From NCBI RefSeq assembly GCF_051020765.1, contig NC_134929.1, positions 1,076,286-1,140,285 of the forward strand: a stretch of 64,000 nt of DNA, read 5' to 3'. The translations under genes and the position numbers were made by a program. Below, piece by piece: positions 10,629 through 22,636 of this stretch. This stretch comes from Lasioglossum baleicum (lineage: Eukaryota > Arthropoda > Insecta > Hymenoptera > Halictidae). The notes under the pieces were generated by a model that saw nothing but the letters and a program-made list of their open reading frames with translations, searched no databases and had not been told where the DNA came from. Positions within the stretch are counted from its first letter, which is position 1; each line of letters begins with the position of its first letter.

Positions 10629-13101
10629 CTTTTCCTTGCGTAACTATAAATTGTTCCCATTGTCCTATCTTATCCAGTAGATTTGGACGAGAAGATGCGA
10701 GAAATCCAAGTTTCGATCCTGGAGAATCAATGGTTCAAAAGTTACAAGTGTTTAAAGTTGAGCGATTTTCAGTGTTTTTGACAGGTTAGCGCCGCAAAGC
10801 TGGCCAACCAGCTAATTAATTACACTGTCCAACACCAAATTTGATTTCAATATACTGTTGGGTCTTTCTTATAGAGTTTTTTGCGCTGATTCCGAATCTG
10901 GTATTAATTTTTTCCCTATACGTCCAGTTTTTGAGAAAATGGAGTTTTAAAAAAAGACATATTTTTCAACTTTAAACAAATATTGCGATGTTATTATAAA
11001 AGATATTGAATTGTTGTTTACAGCAAAAGATTCTGTAGACTTTCCCGAATACAGTGATATCCAATATTAATACATTATGATTGTTTAAACATGTTTAAAC
11101 AATGATTAAAGACGGAGATGCACCACTTTTGCACCAATTTTTGCGGATATTTTCGAATTTATCTAAAAAAATAAGGGTCCAGCGAAAAATTGAACTATAC
11201 CACGCGAAAGAGCAGACTTTTATCTTGAGAAACCCCCCAGTGAAGTTTGCATGGTCGACGTTTTTACCGAACTAGAAAGCAAAATATCTTCGCCCGACAT
11301 GCGTTGACGCCAGTGGTGCTCTTCCACTAGCGCGGTCGTTCGTCGGGATACGGCGCGTGGCTATAAGCGCGCAATTATGTCAGCTTACTTAAATGTAATA
11401 TTTTATTAAATGTGTTATACTATTGTTATTTATTATTTATTAGTATATTTATTCTGTATAAATTATTTTATGTATTTTTTAATGTTAGTCTCTCGTTTAT
11501 AGTATATTTAATACAAAAAATACCTTTTGTAACAAAAAAATAATTTATTCACACACTACACTATTACACTATTTACAAGTCTAATATATATGTGTACACT
11601 ATTCAGATATAATACACTATATCGATTTAATATGGAGCAAACTATTTTAATTATGTATTTAAGTCAATAAAAATAGTCCCGTTTATATTGTGTTTGGACT
11701 TATTTTACTCGGAAGAATCTCGAGTGTTCATTGGCACTATAATCACAATACATAGATAAGACGACAATTACTGAAAATAAAATTTTTCAGTCACCGCATT
11801 GCAGACTTTCCTTACATTGTATGTATTCCGTTGTCCGTAGACCGTCATTTATTTCAAAATATCGTGTTGGTTCTTAAGAAAACTGATGCCAGAGTTCAGT
11901 TTCGGCTTTGTGTTTGTTGAAACCAGTCGTGTCAAGCATTTCAAATCTGCATTGCTACGTATAAAACTTCATAAAAAACATTTATAGTTATTTATAGTAT
12001 TTTAGTTGTTGTGTATATAATATATGTATTTTAGTAGTGTATTATATCTGAATAGTGTACACATATATATTAGACTTGTAAATAGTGTAATAGTGTAGTG
12101 TGTGAATAAATTATTTTTTTGTTACAAAAGGTATTTTTTGTATTAAATTACTATAAACGAGAGACTAACATTAAAAAATACATAAAATAATTTATACAGA
12201 ATAAATATACTAATAAATAATAAATAACAATAGTATAACACATTTAATAAAATATTACATTTAAGTAAGCTGACATAATTGCGCGCTTATAGCCACGCGC
12301 CGTTTCACCGCAGCGCGCCGCGCCGTATCCCGACGAACGACCGCGCTAGTGGAAGAGCACCACTGGCGTCAACGCATGTCGGGCGAAGATATTTTGCTTT
12401 CTAGTTCGATAAAAACGTCGACCATGCAAACTTCACAGGGGGGTTTCTCAAGATAAAAGTCTGCTCTTTCGCGTGGTATAGTTCAATTTTTCGCTGGACC
12501 CTTATTTTTTGAGATAAATTCGAAAATATCCGCAAAAATTGGTGCAAAAGTGGTGCATCTCCGTCTTTAATCATTGTTTAAACATGTTTAAACAATCATA
12601 ATGTATTAATATTGGATATCACTGTATTCGGGAAAGTCTACAGAATCGTTTGCTGTAAACAACAATTCAATATCTTTTATAATAACATTACAATATTTGT
12701 TTAAAGTTGAAAAATATGTTTTTTTTTCAAAGCCATGATTTTCAAAAACTGGACGTATAGGAAAAAAATTAAAACCAGATTCGGAATCAGCGCAAAAAAC
12801 TCTATAAGAAGGACCCAACAGTATATTGAAATCACAAAAAAAGTTGAAATTTGTTGGACAGTGTTATCGGTATTACCGCATGCATGTGCTTTCACCTAGC
12901 GGCGGGCGACCGTCCCTACACACAACATGGTGGCCTTCACCTGTCAAAAACACTGGAAATCGCTCAATTTTAAACACTTGTAACTTTTGAACCATAGATC
13001 CTGCAGGATGAGAACTTGAATTTCTCACATCTTCTCGTTGAAATCTACTGGATAACATATTTTAGTAAGAAGGCAAAAATTTCTGGTTACGTGAGGAAAA
13101 C
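10629..13101. mobile_element. Fold-back family FB2, copy 1, split at its centre
   Basis: The arms are about 10629-10790 and 12935-13101. Both contain the signature TGGTTCAAAAGTTACAAGTG and its complement, flanked by a CGAGAAGATG.GAGAAATC motif. The ends read CTTTTCCTTGCGTAAC and the complement. Two more copies lie at 14164-14487 and 19641-19911. A Harbinger-like fold-back (10823-12863) sits in its spacer, so this copy is the older of the two. Confidence 0.75.
10823..12863. mobile_element. Harbinger-like fold-back FB1, long copy
   Basis: Begins CACTGTCCAACACCAAATTT and ends with the complement GGACAGTG, flanked by the 3-bp direct repeat TTA (10820-10822 and 12864-12866). A TWA target is typical of PIF/Harbinger. 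The arms are about 820 bp each around a ~350-bp unique spacer (about 11650-12000). The second copy at 57163-58225 lacks the inner ~300 bp of each arm and has almost no spacer. No transposase is encoded. The spacer shows no convincing gene. Confidence 0.8.
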
Positions 13102-14163
13102 AGCGGACACGGTCTATGTAGGTACAGTGCACGCCTGGGAAATTTCTTATGTCATCGACTCTTGGAGCACGAATTGCCCAGGCGTGAGTATAGTGAATCC
13201 GTTGAGTTGAGACTTGGTCGAGTGCAGCAGATACACGAAGTCGACTTTCTCAAAGTCAAAGTCGCAAACGAAAAAAGTTTATTCGATATTTTTTGACGTA
13301 TTCTTTCACATAGAATCAGTCCCTATCCATTTGTTCCAATAGTTACATGACACGCTGTATAAATTAACATTTATTGCGGTGCAATTCACTCTACAACCAG
13401 CTGAGCTCGAATTTGCATAAAAATAATTTTTCATATTTATTTGAAGCTTATTCGAAACATGACGCTGTTTACTTGCAAACATTTACGAATTGTTTTGTTT
13501 AAAATTGTAGCGAGTGCAGGGTTTGAATTAATTACTTATACCATACAATTAATTCTTCCTTAAAATTTATTCATCTGACGATTCGATATTTTTGTTAAGG
13601 TCAAGTTTTGTAAAGTTCTAATACGTATTCATGAAATCTGATTTCATATAATTCTGTTCAATAGCTCGCAGTAACATTGATTAAAGAACTAATTATTTGC
13701 TTGATTATAAGTATACATATATTAAGGATATAAAACGGACTGTATTCTAATAGTACTTATTTATTGTAAACTAATCCATAATGACTTTCCCATAGGATAT
13801 TCGACACATAAACAATTAAACACGTATTCAAGGTTGATACAGAATTCACATAACTATTTTCTTTTATAGCACCAGGTTTATAGGTGGACAACTTTTAACT
13901 AACATACTTTTCGCGGGGATGGTTCATATTATAATTAAGGTTTTCACAGACCAACGATATTCTGCGGCAGCAGCGAGTATTTTTCAAATGTTCTCAATAA
14001 TGCAATGCTGCACGTAGCACATCGATAGAAACCGTTCACGTCGATGTCGATAAACGCGCGTGAAATATTCGCATTGTTCTGTCAGAGCCTCTAATTTGAA
14101 TATGTTAAAACTGAAACGATACGCTAGGAAGACTTTTTACACTTACATTACATTTTGGGTAAT
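13102..14163. other. AT-rich stretch, no gene seen
   Basis: No terminal repeats, RNA genes or credible coding regions are visible. Confidence 0.55.
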
Positions 14164-14487
14164 CTTTTCCTCGCGTAACCATAAACTTTTGCCTCTTTCT
14201 TATGTTATTCAGTAGATTTGGACGAGAAGATGAGAGAAAGTCAAATTTCGATCGTGGAGGATGAATGGTTCAAAAGTTATAAGCGTTTAAAGTTGAGTGA
14301 TTTACTAATCTGTTAAAAACACTGGAAATCCCTCAAGTTTAAACACTTATATCTTTTGAACCACTGATCCTCCAAGATCGAAACTTGGATTTCTCACATC
14401 TTCTCGTCAAAATCTACTGGATAACATAGGAAAGAGGCAAAAGTTTACAGGAGAAAGGCAAAAATTTTTGGTTACGCAAGGAAAAGA
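14164..14487. mobile_element. Fold-back family FB2, copy 2
   Basis: A 324-bp palindrome of the same family as 10629-13101. The left arm has CTTTTCCTCGCGTAACC and GTAGATTTGGACGAGAAGAT; the right arm holds the complements and ends GTTACGCAAGGAAAAG. The uninterrupted centre around 14310-14330 shows what copy 1 looked like before it was invaded. Confidence 0.75.
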
Positions 14488-14548
14488 GCAGCGCAGCAAT
14501 ACTTTTGACGAAATCAATCTTTTCAGTGCTATGAAGGTCTTTGTAAAA

Positions 14549-14755
14549 CAATCTTAAATAATCTTATCAGATCTGATCCTATGCAACAATTTCTAGGGAC
14601 ATAACTCATAAAATCACCAGGAACAATATGTAAGTACAGGGTGTTAAACAAGGGGGTAAAACAATCTTAAATAATCTTATCAGATGTGATCCTATACAAC
14701 AATATCTAGGGACATAACTCATAAAATCATCAGAAACAATATGTAAGTACGTATA
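14549..14755 (+). repeat. Tandem direct duplication, ~113-bp period
   Basis: The string AATCTTAAATAATCTTATCA and the following AGGGACATAACTCATAAAATCA occur twice about 113 bp apart (near 14550 and 14663). Each copy ends in AATATGTAAGTAC followed by an element-like terminus (CAGGGTGTTAAAC at 14637; CAGTGTTTTAAAA at 14756). Confidence 0.8.
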
Positions 14756-15112
14756 CAGTGTTTTAAAATTATATGTCCTGACCACTATAACACGATACTG
14801 CACCTCTGGATCGGTAGACATCTCTTAAAAAAGTGGATCGTAACATTAACCTTGAAATTGTATTCCAAGGTCAAATATTCACGAAACATTAAATTCGTTT
14901 TTTAAGAGAACGGTTGACTTGAGACGCTTAGCTCCTTTGAGACTTCTGTTCCCCTCGATACGTACTACACGAAGAAGTAACAAAAACTGTTTGACCTTCA
15001 AAAAATGGTCATGGTTAATTTTCCGGTGCACTTTTTTAACAGATCTCCACTGATCTAAAGGTGCAGAATCGTGCTATAGTGGTCATGACATATATTTTTG
15101 AAACACATCCTG
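14756..15112. mobile_element. Fold-back family FB3, copy 1
   Basis: A 357-bp palindrome flanked by TA (14754-14755 and 15113-15114). The ends are CAGTGTTTTAAAATTATATG and the complement form CATCCTG. The inner arm motif is CACTATAACACGATACTGCACC. A second copy of the family with the same ATTATATGTC.TG motif is at 41828-42209. Confidence 0.75.
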
Positions 15113-15114
15113 TA

Positions 15115-15707
15115 CGCAAGAGTGGCGAGAATACGTAGTTTCACTTTTAATTCCATCGACTGGATATGACATTTTGGAAAATGTGACCCTTAAGCACCTA
15201 TGGTCGGACAAATATGAATTTGAATGATATCTCAGTGTCCACAAAATCAGTAAAGAAACATTTAAAAAAGAGCTTAATACTAGATTTTTCTTCTTGTACA
15301 TTATTTGATAAATAATTTAAAATTGTATAATTTGAATCCAATACATCTCCGTTCGATGAAGATATTTTCTTTTCAGCCAATCAAGTAATAATCTCCATAT
15401 GATCGTTTTATTCGTTATGAAATTACATTATTTATTTTCATGTCTCTAAAAGAAGATGTAGACATAACAATTTATTATTATATAAAACAATGTATATACG
15501 CTTGCATCGTACAAACTCAAAACTACTGACAAGAACAGCGTGGCAAACTAAATAATCAGTAAATATCAAGAAGTTGATGCGTCTTTAAAAAACCTAAAGA
15601 AAAAAATAGTGTTAAATTGTTTGTTGTTTTTTAATCTAATTGAGAAAGAGAGATATTATTTATATAATAGCATATATATTACCAATATATTGCTTTTGTA
15701 TTTGCAA
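15115..15707. other. AT-rich stretch, no gene seen
   Basis: Nothing recognisable beyond AT-rich sequence. Confidence 0.55.
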
Positions 15708-15709
15708 TA

Positions 15710-16180
15710 CAGGGTGTTTCGTCTAAAACAGGACACCTAAATCTCTCTTCAGGTTATTGTGACGCAAAAAATATTTGTTACGTAATGTGCATCGTGTCAA
15801 TGGACCAAATATCTGGCAAGAATGTTTTTTTCCAAAGGTCATTTTTTCGGAAAATACGATCGAAAAATACATTCAGATATGTATAATAACATGACCTTGA
15901 GCTTCATCTGCAGGTAAAACTCTAATTTTCGAAGATCAAGGTCATTTCAAGGTCATGTTGTTATATGAATGTGTTTTTGAATCATTTTGAATGTATTTTT
16001 CGATCAGTTACCCGATGCAATAAAATAAAAATGTAGTTATGTATCAAAAAACATCGATGACCTTGATAACTGCGAAAAAAATGACCTTTGGAAAAAAATA
16101 TTCTTGCCAGATATTTGGTCCATAGACACCATGCACATTACGTAACAAATATTTTTCGCATCACAATAATCTGAAAAGTT
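15710..16180. mobile_element. Fold-back element, CAGGGTGTTTCGTC left end
   Basis: The left arm begins after TA with CAGGGTGTTTCGTCTAAAAC. The arms pair through TTTGTTACGTAATGTGCAT and CCAAATATCTGGCAAGAAT and their complements. The right tip has lost about 35 bp, so only the left terminus is complete. Confidence 0.7.
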
Positions 16181-16352
16181 GAATTTAAGTATTACTATTA
16201 TTACGTGTTATTATTTCTTTAGAAAAATAGAAATCTTTTTTTTTGAGCATAAACTTTCCATTCCTTTTTAATTTCTGTTACTGTTCATCTCGTCGGTAAA
16301 ATCATATCAAACTACACATTCCGTCCATTTATAAAATGGGTATACATATGTA

Positions 16353-16919
16353 CACGGTGTTTCGTTTATCTGATAACGGAAATATCTTCGTACGCACTGA
16401 AGTTACGAAAAAATTTGTTAACAAAAATTGTTCGGTATGAAGGGTACAATCATATAGTCTAATTTTTTTAGGACTAGAATGGTGGGAAGGGTGAATTTCA
16501 AAGTCAAATTAAGTTTTTTGAATGGAATGTCCTATTTTTTATACCGTGGATCGATAGAGTATCAAATTCTGAGTATAATAGTGTTGACCTTCATATGCCC
16601 TAAACCTAATAGTTAACGAGATATTATCAAAAGAAGAAAGAAAATTGTTTCGATAATATCTCGTTAACTATTAGGTTTAGGACATATGAACGTCAGCACT
16701 ATTATACTCAGAATTTGATACTCTATCTAATAAAAATAGGAATTCCATTTAAAAAACTTAATTTGACTTGGATTTCCCCCCTTCCCACCATTCTAGTCCT
16801 CAAAAAAATTAGATTATACGATTGTACCCTTCATACCGAACAATTTTTGTTAACAAATTTTTTTCGTAACTTCAGTGCGTCACAAGATATTTCCTTTATC
16901 AGATAAACGAAACACCCTG
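16353..16919. mobile_element. Fold-back family FB5, copy 1
   Basis: A 567-bp palindrome with TA on both sides. The ends are CACGGTGTTTCGTTTATCTG on the left and the complement ending ACACCCTG on the right. The centre is a tight hairpin around GATAATATCTCGTTAACTAT. Its central ~200 bp recur within the palindrome at 20694-21133, which otherwise has different arms. Confidence 0.8.
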
Positions 16920-17254
16920 TATATGCCCATACAATGTTCATGATGCAAAACGCAAAATGCTGAAACTTAAGTGAACATTTAACGATGTTTTCGATGTATT
17001 TTTAATGGATCCGTAAGTTTGCTCGTTATTATTAGTAGAATACTTGTTGAGTCCAATGGAAAGCACTGGCAAAGGTTTCATCGACACAGTTTAATCACGA
17101 CTTTACTGTATTGTCAGTTAAATCTGGTGTTGGTGAAATATTGTCGGTTAAAACTGTGTCGATGAAACCTATTGCTGTGATTTCTATGGGACCCCACTTG
17201 TTTGTATCGCCTCCATTATTTCTTATGTAAAAATATATACATACCAAGAATATA

Positions 17255-17501
17255 CAAGGTATCCCAAAAATGTATTTCCTTGGAAATGGAGATTCCTGAC
17301 GTCATTTAAGGTACGACGAACCAGAGTGCAGGTACAGCGGGCGAATTTTGGCTCAGCTAATGCTAACACCACGGTCAGGGGGAGCGGGAATATCCCTCTG
17401 CTATAGCTGCGCTCTGATTGGTCAGTGTTTTTCGTTGATAACTCCTTAACAAAGCCGTGGAGAACATTATCGCAGAGGTACAACACTTTTGGGACACCCT
17501 G
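17255..17501. mobile_element. Short TA-flanked MITE with CAAGGTATCCC ends
   Basis: Begins CAAGGTATCCCAAAA after TA and ends TTTTGGGACACCCTG before TA, an inverted repeat of about 15 bp. The interior includes GCGCTCTGATTGGTCAGTG, shared with 3960-4115 and the composite arms at 23174-23298 and 32392-32515. No coding content. Confidence 0.75.
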
Positions 17502-18037
17502 TATAACTAGTAATTTATGATTGAATTTTTTGCACGTAATCGTTCTGAATTACTAGCAGGCGATCATCCAGGTTTTAATGATTCAAAACCGTCGAATGGG
17601 TCGTTCTAGTAATTTTACGACTGATACCATAAAATTTAATGGTTATAGATAAGACGGATAGAGATGACACCATATATTTGTTTGTTTCTTTGGTAAATCG
17701 TTTCGATCATATGTAGTTCTGTTAACAAGCAGTTGTTAGTCAATTGTTATTACACTTACATACATATTTGAATAGATTTTACTTATTTTTTGCTAATTAT
17801 AAATCAGATATTTAGTTTGTAACAGACCTACAAAACGTAGGCATGTTACGAACGAACTCCAACGAACACCGCCGATCAGACACGAAGAATACCGAACCGC
17901 ATAACCGTCGACTCCGCGACAACATAACAGATTCGCCCGTACCGCATCAGCCCCGAATCTACGATCGCATTCCGAAATACCTACGTCACTACCAAAACAC
18001 CCTTCCGCACCACCAACCCTCACCACCAAGCAACTCC

Positions 18038-18045
18038 TATAAAAG
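18038..18045 (+). promoter_or_regulatory. TATA box of the solo LTR
   Basis: TATAAAAG followed by a GC-rich run lies 220 bp into the LTR. This suits an RNA polymerase II promoter at the U3/R boundary and indicates plus-strand orientation. Confidence 0.55.
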
Positions 18046-18186
18046 CCGCCGAGAACATATCAAAATCAGCTGTCTTCCGTCTGGAGTGATCTAGGAGACA
18101 CCGTTCCGACCAGAAATCCGTTCCTGAAACATTCTCCTGAAACCGATAACCGAGTGTTCCACGCTCCTGTTATCGGCATCCTGGTT

Positions 18187-18605
18187 CCGCTGGTGCGAGC
18201 CGTGCTCCACCTCGAAACACCCGGTGTGTCACCGGTCGCTTTCGCAAGGCGCGTCTTCTCCGAGAGCCGACGAACAAGAAGTGGTGCGTCACCCTTCGAC
18301 TTCGTCGGAGAACATCCTGCCCGATTATCCTGTACCTCCGTTGGTGAGAACCGTGTTCCACCTCGAAATACCCGGTGCGTCACCGGTAACCTCGTACGAC
18401 GAGTCGTCTACGAGGACAGCTGGACAAGAAGCGGTGTGTCACCCTTCGACTCCACCGAAGATCGCCCTGTCCTGCATCCTGCATCTCCGCTGGTGAGAAC
18501 CGTGTTCCTCCTCGAAATACCCGGTGCGTCACCGGTAACCTCGTACGACGAGTCGTCTACGAGGACAGCTGGACAAGAAGTGGTGCGTCACCCTTCGACG
18601 TCGCC
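18187..18605 (+). repeat. ~150-bp tandem repeat within the solo LTR
   Basis: Three imperfect units start near 18190, 18340 and 18490. Each contains CTCGAAA.ACCCGGTG.GTCACCGGT and GTCACCCTTCGAC. The second and third units share GTACGACGAGTCGTCTACGA, itself a palindrome. Confidence 0.8.
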
Positions 18606-19135
18606 TAAGAACCGCCTAGAAAGTCACCCTCGTGAAGCGAGTTGTCCACGAGGCTGGTCGAGCGAGACGAGGTGCGTCACCTTGATCGGACTCAACGAAA
18701 GACTGTCCGGAGAGACTTTGATGACCAGTGCGTCACTGGCATCAAGGAACCACGAAAACCCTGCCTAGGTAGGGAGGTCACGGCGATAGCCGTGATCTAA
18801 CTCTGCTCCTGTCTATCCCGAACCCGTCCTACACCGTTTACAGGTAGCACTGCCGCGGTCGAACGTTTGATATCACGGGCACCGTATCACTAAAACCGCG
18901 CACCGTATCCTGAGGCACTGCATCCTGAGGCACCGTACACGACGCGGCGTAAAGGCAGCGAGTATAACCGTATTCCGAACTTTTGACTCTATAATTATTT
19001 AACCCTGTACCGATTCCGTTTCTCGCACCGTTTACTCTCCTCGCCGTCTAGAACCCTGGATCGGCGAGCAATTCAGCACCGAGGAGCACCGCTGCGAGGA
19101 AGCCGAACACCGAGGACCGAGACCCGTTACAAGTT

Positions 19136-20312
19136 AAAGTTAAAACTGTACTGAAGTAAAAATAATTATGAAGTTGCATTCTTTGCTGGGCTATAGTTTC
19201 TCGGGGAATTCTGAAATTTAACAAGCTTGCCCCTTTTTGAACCCCTTGCACTAGACTGTTCCCTCCGAGGCACCACTAAAAGTGATAATACTATAATTCG
19301 AAACAATTTCTACATTACTAAATGTCTTTGTATTTGAATTAATTCTTACATGTTTAAGTGTGGCATGAGTAAATACACTCAATTTGATGAAATGAAAAGG
19401 TCGCATGTCACAGAATATTCTAGATGGGAAGTGAAATGTTCGAATTCTCGTATCAAAACGATTTTGAGTGCAAAGGATCCATATTTTATCAGCTGTTCAT
19501 AAACTTCTCCTCGTCTGTGCGACATTAATCATTTTCCTTTAGACTTTAGATAGTACTCCCAAAATGCTCTATTAATTAAAACCTCTGCTGTTACAAATAT
19601 TTATTGTCATTATTACCTCCTCAACTTGGCTGAACTCCACCTGAGGAAACCATAAATTTTTAACTTTTTTTTATACATAATCTTGTAGATTTTGACGAGA
19701 AAATGCCGAAAATCCAAGTTTCAATCTTAGGAATCCAATGGTTCAAAAGTTATGAATGTTTAAATTTGAGAGATTTGAAGCATTATTAAAAGGTAAGGGC
19801 TTAAAATCGCTCAACTTTAAACACGCATAACTTTTGGACCAGCGAATTCTTAACGTTAAAACTTGGATTTTTGGCATTTAATCTAAAAAACTTGAATAAA
19901 TTGCGCGGTTTCCGTTGTGTCTGAACGGGCTCTAAATGAAACGCTACTTTTAAATGATATTTGCCAGAGAAATTTGTTAGTGTAGTTGCCTATATGCTGC
20001 AAATTATAAATTGGTTGAAACATTGTACGTCAGATACGACTATAAACGTGACTGAAGCTATCATTTCACAATGCACTGTAATTGTGCGTAAGTTATCTCC
20101 ACAGTAAAACCTTGAAAATAGCTGTTATAACATGGAGTTCTCACATACCATTTATCGCAACTAACTGCTTGCGAGTTTGGAAATGCTACAGTGACATTAA
20201 CGGTTTGACTGTCGTATCTACAATTAACCGCAAAAAAAAATGGTTTCAGCTACCCATTAAGCGCAAGCTTTCAAGCCGTCATTTTACCGTACAGAATAAA
20301 TACGGAACAATA
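19136..20312. other. AT-rich stretch, no gene; holds FB2 copy 3
   Basis: Apart from the fold-back remnant at 19641-19911 nothing is recognised. Confidence 0.5.
19641..19911. mobile_element. Fold-back family FB2, copy 3, degraded
   Basis: The arms pair through GGTTCAAAAGTTATGAATGT and the complement CATAACTTTTGGACC. The end sequences have drifted (GAGGAAACCATAAATTTTTA), so this is an older copy. Confidence 0.6.
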
Positions 20313-20317
20313 CGTCG

Positions 20318-21774
20318 CACAGTGGGCTGTATGCCAGATTTCAGCGGCCACAGCTAGTTCAAAATTCGCTCAATATTGAAACTGCTATAACTTTGCTAAA
20401 ATTTATCCAAATTTGATGAAAAAACAACCATTTTAAAGCTTGCGATTCCTACTTTTTGTACTGTATATCGTTTTTTCTGAAACAGATGTTTTGAGTGCTA
20501 AATTTGTCCATAAAGAGGAGCGTATTAGATTGTAAAGTTTGTAGCTATTTTTCAATCAAGTACTGCGGATTATAATCAATATTTTAACGTTATTCGTCTA
20601 TTTTATGTACACTATCGAAAAGTGTAATCATTTACAATTAAAATATCTTTTTAAAATAGTTATTACGAAGAATAATTTCCGTTATTTATAATAGTATGGA
20701 AAAATGTTATGAACAAAATTTGCACGGTTCAGAGGGGGACATGTTTTGGCACAAACATTTTCCGCGTGGGTGGAGGCATAGAGGAGATTTCAATCACCTT
20801 GATTTTTTTTTAAACAGAATGTCCTTTTTTATACCATAGATCGATAGAGTATCAAATTCTGAGTATAAAAGTGTTGACCTTCGTATGTCCTAAACCTAAT
20901 AGTTCACGAGATATTATCAAAAGAAGAAAGAACATTATTTCGATAATATCTCGTTAACTATTAGATTTAGGACATATGGAGGTCAATACATTTTTACTTA
21001 GAATTCGATAGTCTATCGATTCATGATGCAAAAAGTAGGTCTTTCGATTTCGCAGAAAATGTTTATGTCACAACATGTCCCCCTCTATACCATGCAAATT
21101 TTGTCCATAACATGTTTTCGTATTATTACAAATAAAGGCAATATTCAAGATGGCAATATTCGAAGATAAAGCGAATGCGAACATGCAGGATGTGAGAAAT
21201 GCTGCGATTTTCGCGCGCGCGCGCGATGGCCATTTTTTCGTAGATCAACTATAAAACACGGAGTAGCGCGTAGTAGCAGCCTTTTTTCTTGCATCTTAAT
21301 CAGAAAACTTCAAAGAACACAATGGCACAGAAATGAACACCCGGTCGCACCCGAAGGTATAACAAAATCATTACCAACGTCTTAGAATCGTAAAGAAAGT
21401 GACTGAATCGTTGGTTATCTTTAAATATTAATAACTAAAAAAATGTATATAGCACAAAAGTGAATTTCTTTTAAAAGTATACTTTATACTTAGCTAAAAA
21501 AAACTTCTATGAAACAAAAATCTGTTAGTGTATGTCTAAATAAGGTAACAATTACTAATAGGTGAATTCGTTGAAAAATGATAGCGTGTTGACCGAATTT
21601 CAAACTTGCGACATATTTCAGTGGATTTCTTTATGCATACATGAATGGGAAAACGAATGATGGGAGATTGTTCCTCAGATATTCAACTAACTCAAGCCAC
21701 AAAAATTTTACACTTTATGTAAAGTTTTAAAAATTGAATTTTAACCGCTGAAATTGGGCATACAGCCCACTGTG
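20318..21774. mobile_element. Transib-like element C
   Basis: The left end CACAGTGGGCTGTATGCC and the right end GGCATACAGCCCACTGTG are inverted repeats that continue to a shared TTTCAGCGG, about 30 bp. The 5-bp duplication CGTCG flanks both ends (20313-20317 and 21775-21779). It is 1457 bp and encodes no transposase. A palindrome occupies the centre (20694-21133). Confidence 0.85.
20694..21133. mobile_element. Palindrome at the centre of element C
   Basis: The left arm starts near TATGGAAAAATGTTATGAAC and the right arm ends with GTCCATAACATGTTTTCGTA. Both include a GGGGGACATGTT block. The innermost ~200 bp match the centre of 16353-16919. I cannot tell whether this is an insertion or part of the element's own design. 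Confidence 0.7.
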
Positions 21775-21779
21775 CGTCG

Positions 21780-22632
21780 CGTCATGTATATGTAGAACAG
21801 CAATCTGTTCTATAAAGAGTAATTTTATCCAATTGGCAAAGTATTCAAATTTCGAATGCGGCTGCGAATCCTCAACAGACTGGAAATATTGCGCGCAGTA
21901 TTCCTCCATTGGGAGAGAGGCCATCGCCATTGGGCAGTTGTCGTATCGTAGATCTACACGTTGGCTGAATACCTTTTTCGGAGTGTTTTCCTGGGACGGG
22001 CGTTATTGGCGCCTTTTTTTATTACTCGCGTCACGTAACTTCAGTCACGTAGAACTCCTAACACATGTTCACGTTAACTTATTAATTGTTGGAGATTTCC
22101 TATAAGTATTACGGAAATCCTCAGTGGCTTATCCACGGGAAAAGTTTCGCTAGAATCGATCGGGTCGTGAAAAACCATTCGGGGTTTCTGTGTTTCGTTT
22201 ACAAACTTTCCGTATCTATCATACTCTATGAAACGTTCATTCTTTAGTATAAATTGGGCATTTTTACTGTCAAGCAAACAGGCTGTCTAATTTAGTTATC
22301 ATTATACTGCGGGTCTTTACGCGTTCGTGACATATCTGAATGTATGAAAAATAAAAAACCATGTATAATATTATAGATAAATCATATTTTACAATTTAAA
22401 GCAGTGGACATATTTAAAAAATTTAAGAACATCAACGTATCGGTTTCAGTTTAATAAAATAATTAAAACAAGAAAGAAATTTTTATTTAATCTGTGTGTT
22501 TCAGAATCAACGCAGATATTTTTTATTTTGCATAAAGATCCGCAGCTTAATAATAACTCTTTAATTAATGACGATCCCAAACTAAAACCTTCACAACAAT
22601 ACTCAGGATGCATTCAGGATGGATCAAATAGC
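21780..22632. other. No gene; MITE right end near 22540
   Basis: The string TTTTGCATAAAGATCCGCAG at about 22527-22546 is the right terminus of the CTAGACTGCGGAT MITE family, without its partner. Nothing else is recognised. Confidence 0.5.
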
Positions 22633-22636
22633 ATTT

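Larger units (their letters stand above)
17818..19131. mobile_element. Solo LTR, Gypsy-type
   Basis: Begins TGTAACAGACC and ends GACCCGTTACA, so the tips are TG...CA within a short inverted repeat. The 4-bp duplication AGTT flanks both ends (17814-17817 and 19132-19135). At 1314 bp and GC-rich against AT-rich flanks, with no second LTR or internal region, it fits a solo LTR left by LTR-LTR recombination. The open frame of 204 codons across 18154-18768 lies over an internal tandem repeat and has no recognisable domain. Confidence 0.8.

Noticed and set aside
18154..18768. A 204-codon open frame in GC-rich DNA
   Set aside because: Lies inside a solo LTR over a ~150-bp tandem repeat; no recognisable domain.
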